64,000 nt of DNA from Spirochaetes bacterium GWE1_32_154. Lineage in GTDB: Bacteria > Spirochaetota > GWE2-31-10. Positions within the stretch are counted from its first letter, which is position 1. Every line of letters begins with the position of its first letter. Under the pieces are notes generated by a model, which did not search any database, had not been told where the DNA came from, and saw only the letters and a list, made by a program, of their open reading frames with translations. Below are positions 63,359 through 64,000 of the stretch, one piece after another. The stretch is from assembly GCA_001829315.1 (NCBI GenBank), contig MIAY01000039.1, forward strand, positions 62,001 to 126,000, in the 5' to 3' direction. The translations under genes were made by a program, and so were the position numbers.

Positions 63359-64000
63359 TATTGATTTTTGTTCCTGTATATTAAAAAAGCTTAAATTTAT
63401 TCATACAAAACCGGAGCAAATAGAGGCTCTTTTTTTGAATAGTCACTACAAAAAACTTGAAAAGGATCAATTCATTTATATGGAAGGAGATACAATATCT
63501 TCTTTTTATCTGCTCTTAAGCGGAAAGGTTGAAATCTTTAAAAATACTGATAAATATTCAAATAAAATATTCGGGGTTTTAACACGAGGTGATATTTTTG
63601 GGGTGCCTGAACTTTTTCTTGATGAACATTCTGTCAATGCAAAATCAATAACGCCGGTAGAATATCTTTGTGTTGATTTAAGTGAATTACTTGATAATTT
63701 TTCAGTGTATCCCGGCCTGATTTTTGATTTATTAAAACAGTCTTCCCGAATGATTGCTGAAATGCAAAGAGCATTGTGTATTGAATCTGCCGAAAAGAAA
63801 GTGGTAAGCTATGTCTATCATTTAATGACAGCCTCAGGTATAAAAGTTGACCGTGGGGTGTATGTTAAGAAAAACCAAAGCAATGAGAGAATTGCTTCTA
63901 TATTAAATATTACCCGGGAGACGTTGTCGCGCATTTTTACCGATTTAAAAAACCGTGGAATTATAGAAACCACGCGGGATAGTATTGTTGTGTTAAAACC
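63348..64000 (+). CDS. Crp/Fnr family transcriptional regulator (3' end cut by window)
   Basis: The frame is open from the ATG at 63348 to the window end, 217 codons, close to the full length of the family. The N-terminal cyclic-nucleotide-binding-like domain contains KLEKDQFIYMEGDTISSFYLLLSGKVEIFKN and LTRGDIFGVPELFLDEHSVNAKS. After a long helix (AEKKVVSYVYHLM) comes a winged-helix domain with recognition region NERIASILNITRETLSRIFTDLKNRGII. The CSC near the N-terminus is not the FNR iron-sulfur pattern. GAGAG precedes the ATG, which lies inside the upstream protease-like gene. It is probably the regulator of this overlapping operon. Confidence 0.92.
   Translation, partial: MKIDIDFCSCILKKLKFIHTKPEQIEALFLNSHYKKLEKDQFIYMEGDTISSFYLLLSGKVEIFKNTDKYSNKIFGVLTRGDIFGVPELFLDEHSVNAKSITPVEYLCVDLSELLDNFSVYPGLIFDLLKQSSRMIAEMQRALCIESAEKKVVSYVYHLMTASGIKVDRGVYVKKNQSNERIASILNITRETLSRIFTDLKNRGIIETTRDSIVVLK

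Noticed and set aside
63348-64000. FNR-type oxygen sensor
   Set aside because: The N-terminal cysteines (CSC) do not match the spaced cysteine pattern that binds the FNR cluster; only the general Crp/Fnr family is supported.

Overview
The window is AT-rich and reads as chromosomal DNA of a diderm (outer-membrane) bacterium. It carries LptD, a single-POTRA outer-membrane barrel, a TonB/ExbB/ExbD/receptor cluster, many lipobox proteins and several predicted outer-membrane proteins, together with a chemotaxis receptor and two-component proteins. A free-living, low-GC, spirochaete-like lineage is plausible, but this is inference from gene style only: there is no rRNA and no definitive marker. No tRNA, rRNA, CRISPR array, prophage or complete insertion sequence was recognised.

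Layout. 1-4.8 kb: the 3' part of a large secreted repeat protein, an Rpn-type PD-(D/E)XK nuclease and an unknown protein. 4.9-16.7 kb: lptD, adk, rlpA, a small outer-membrane protein, a six-TM chemoreceptor, a secreted six-hairpin glycosidase-like protein and a polytopic membrane protein. 16.9-21 kb: a signalling block (REC-histidine kinase, LytS-type kinase, LytTR regulator) followed by a secreted, membrane-anchored bactofilin-like protein. A direct repeat with 21-bp period lies just upstream of that last gene and is a good candidate LytTR operator. 21.2-31.6 kb: mostly housekeeping genes (M32 carboxypeptidase, dapB-dapA, rph, DUF192 protein, PcnB-type nucleotidyltransferase, NAD-dependent epimerase) among secreted unknowns.

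31.6-35.8 kb: a three-gene envelope operon (LolB-like lipoprotein, POTRA-barrel protein, polytopic membrane protein) and a divergent lipoprotein. 35.9-43.6 kb: rplM-rpsI, recX, a Trk/Ktr potassium-uptake operon with an added membrane PAS-like protein, a C-terminal J-domain protein, and metG. 43.9-52.7 kb: a REC-GGDEF-EAL protein, sixA, a NIF3-type domain protein, a secreted esterase, glgX, a membrane PilZ protein and an MFS transporter. 52.8-58.4 kb: a TonB-dependent uptake operon (receptor, lipoprotein, ExbB, two ExbD, TonB) with a perfect 11-bp palindrome upstream. 58.6-64 kb: a pentapeptide-repeat protein, an unlisted 44-codon gene, an inositol-monophosphatase-family enzyme, and a run of overlapping genes: FN3/PPC lipoprotein, outer-membrane protein, HExxH lipoprotein and a Crp/Fnr regulator cut by the window end.

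The most unusual non-coding signal is a family of dispersed intergenic palindromes with a core of the type CTTGCAAAAAT...ATTTTTGCAAG. They occur as single hairpins, as half units, and as roughly 125-bp composites with two hairpins around a central ACGCAAT/ATTGCGT palindrome. One composite has changed arm sequence in both hairpins while keeping perfect pairing.
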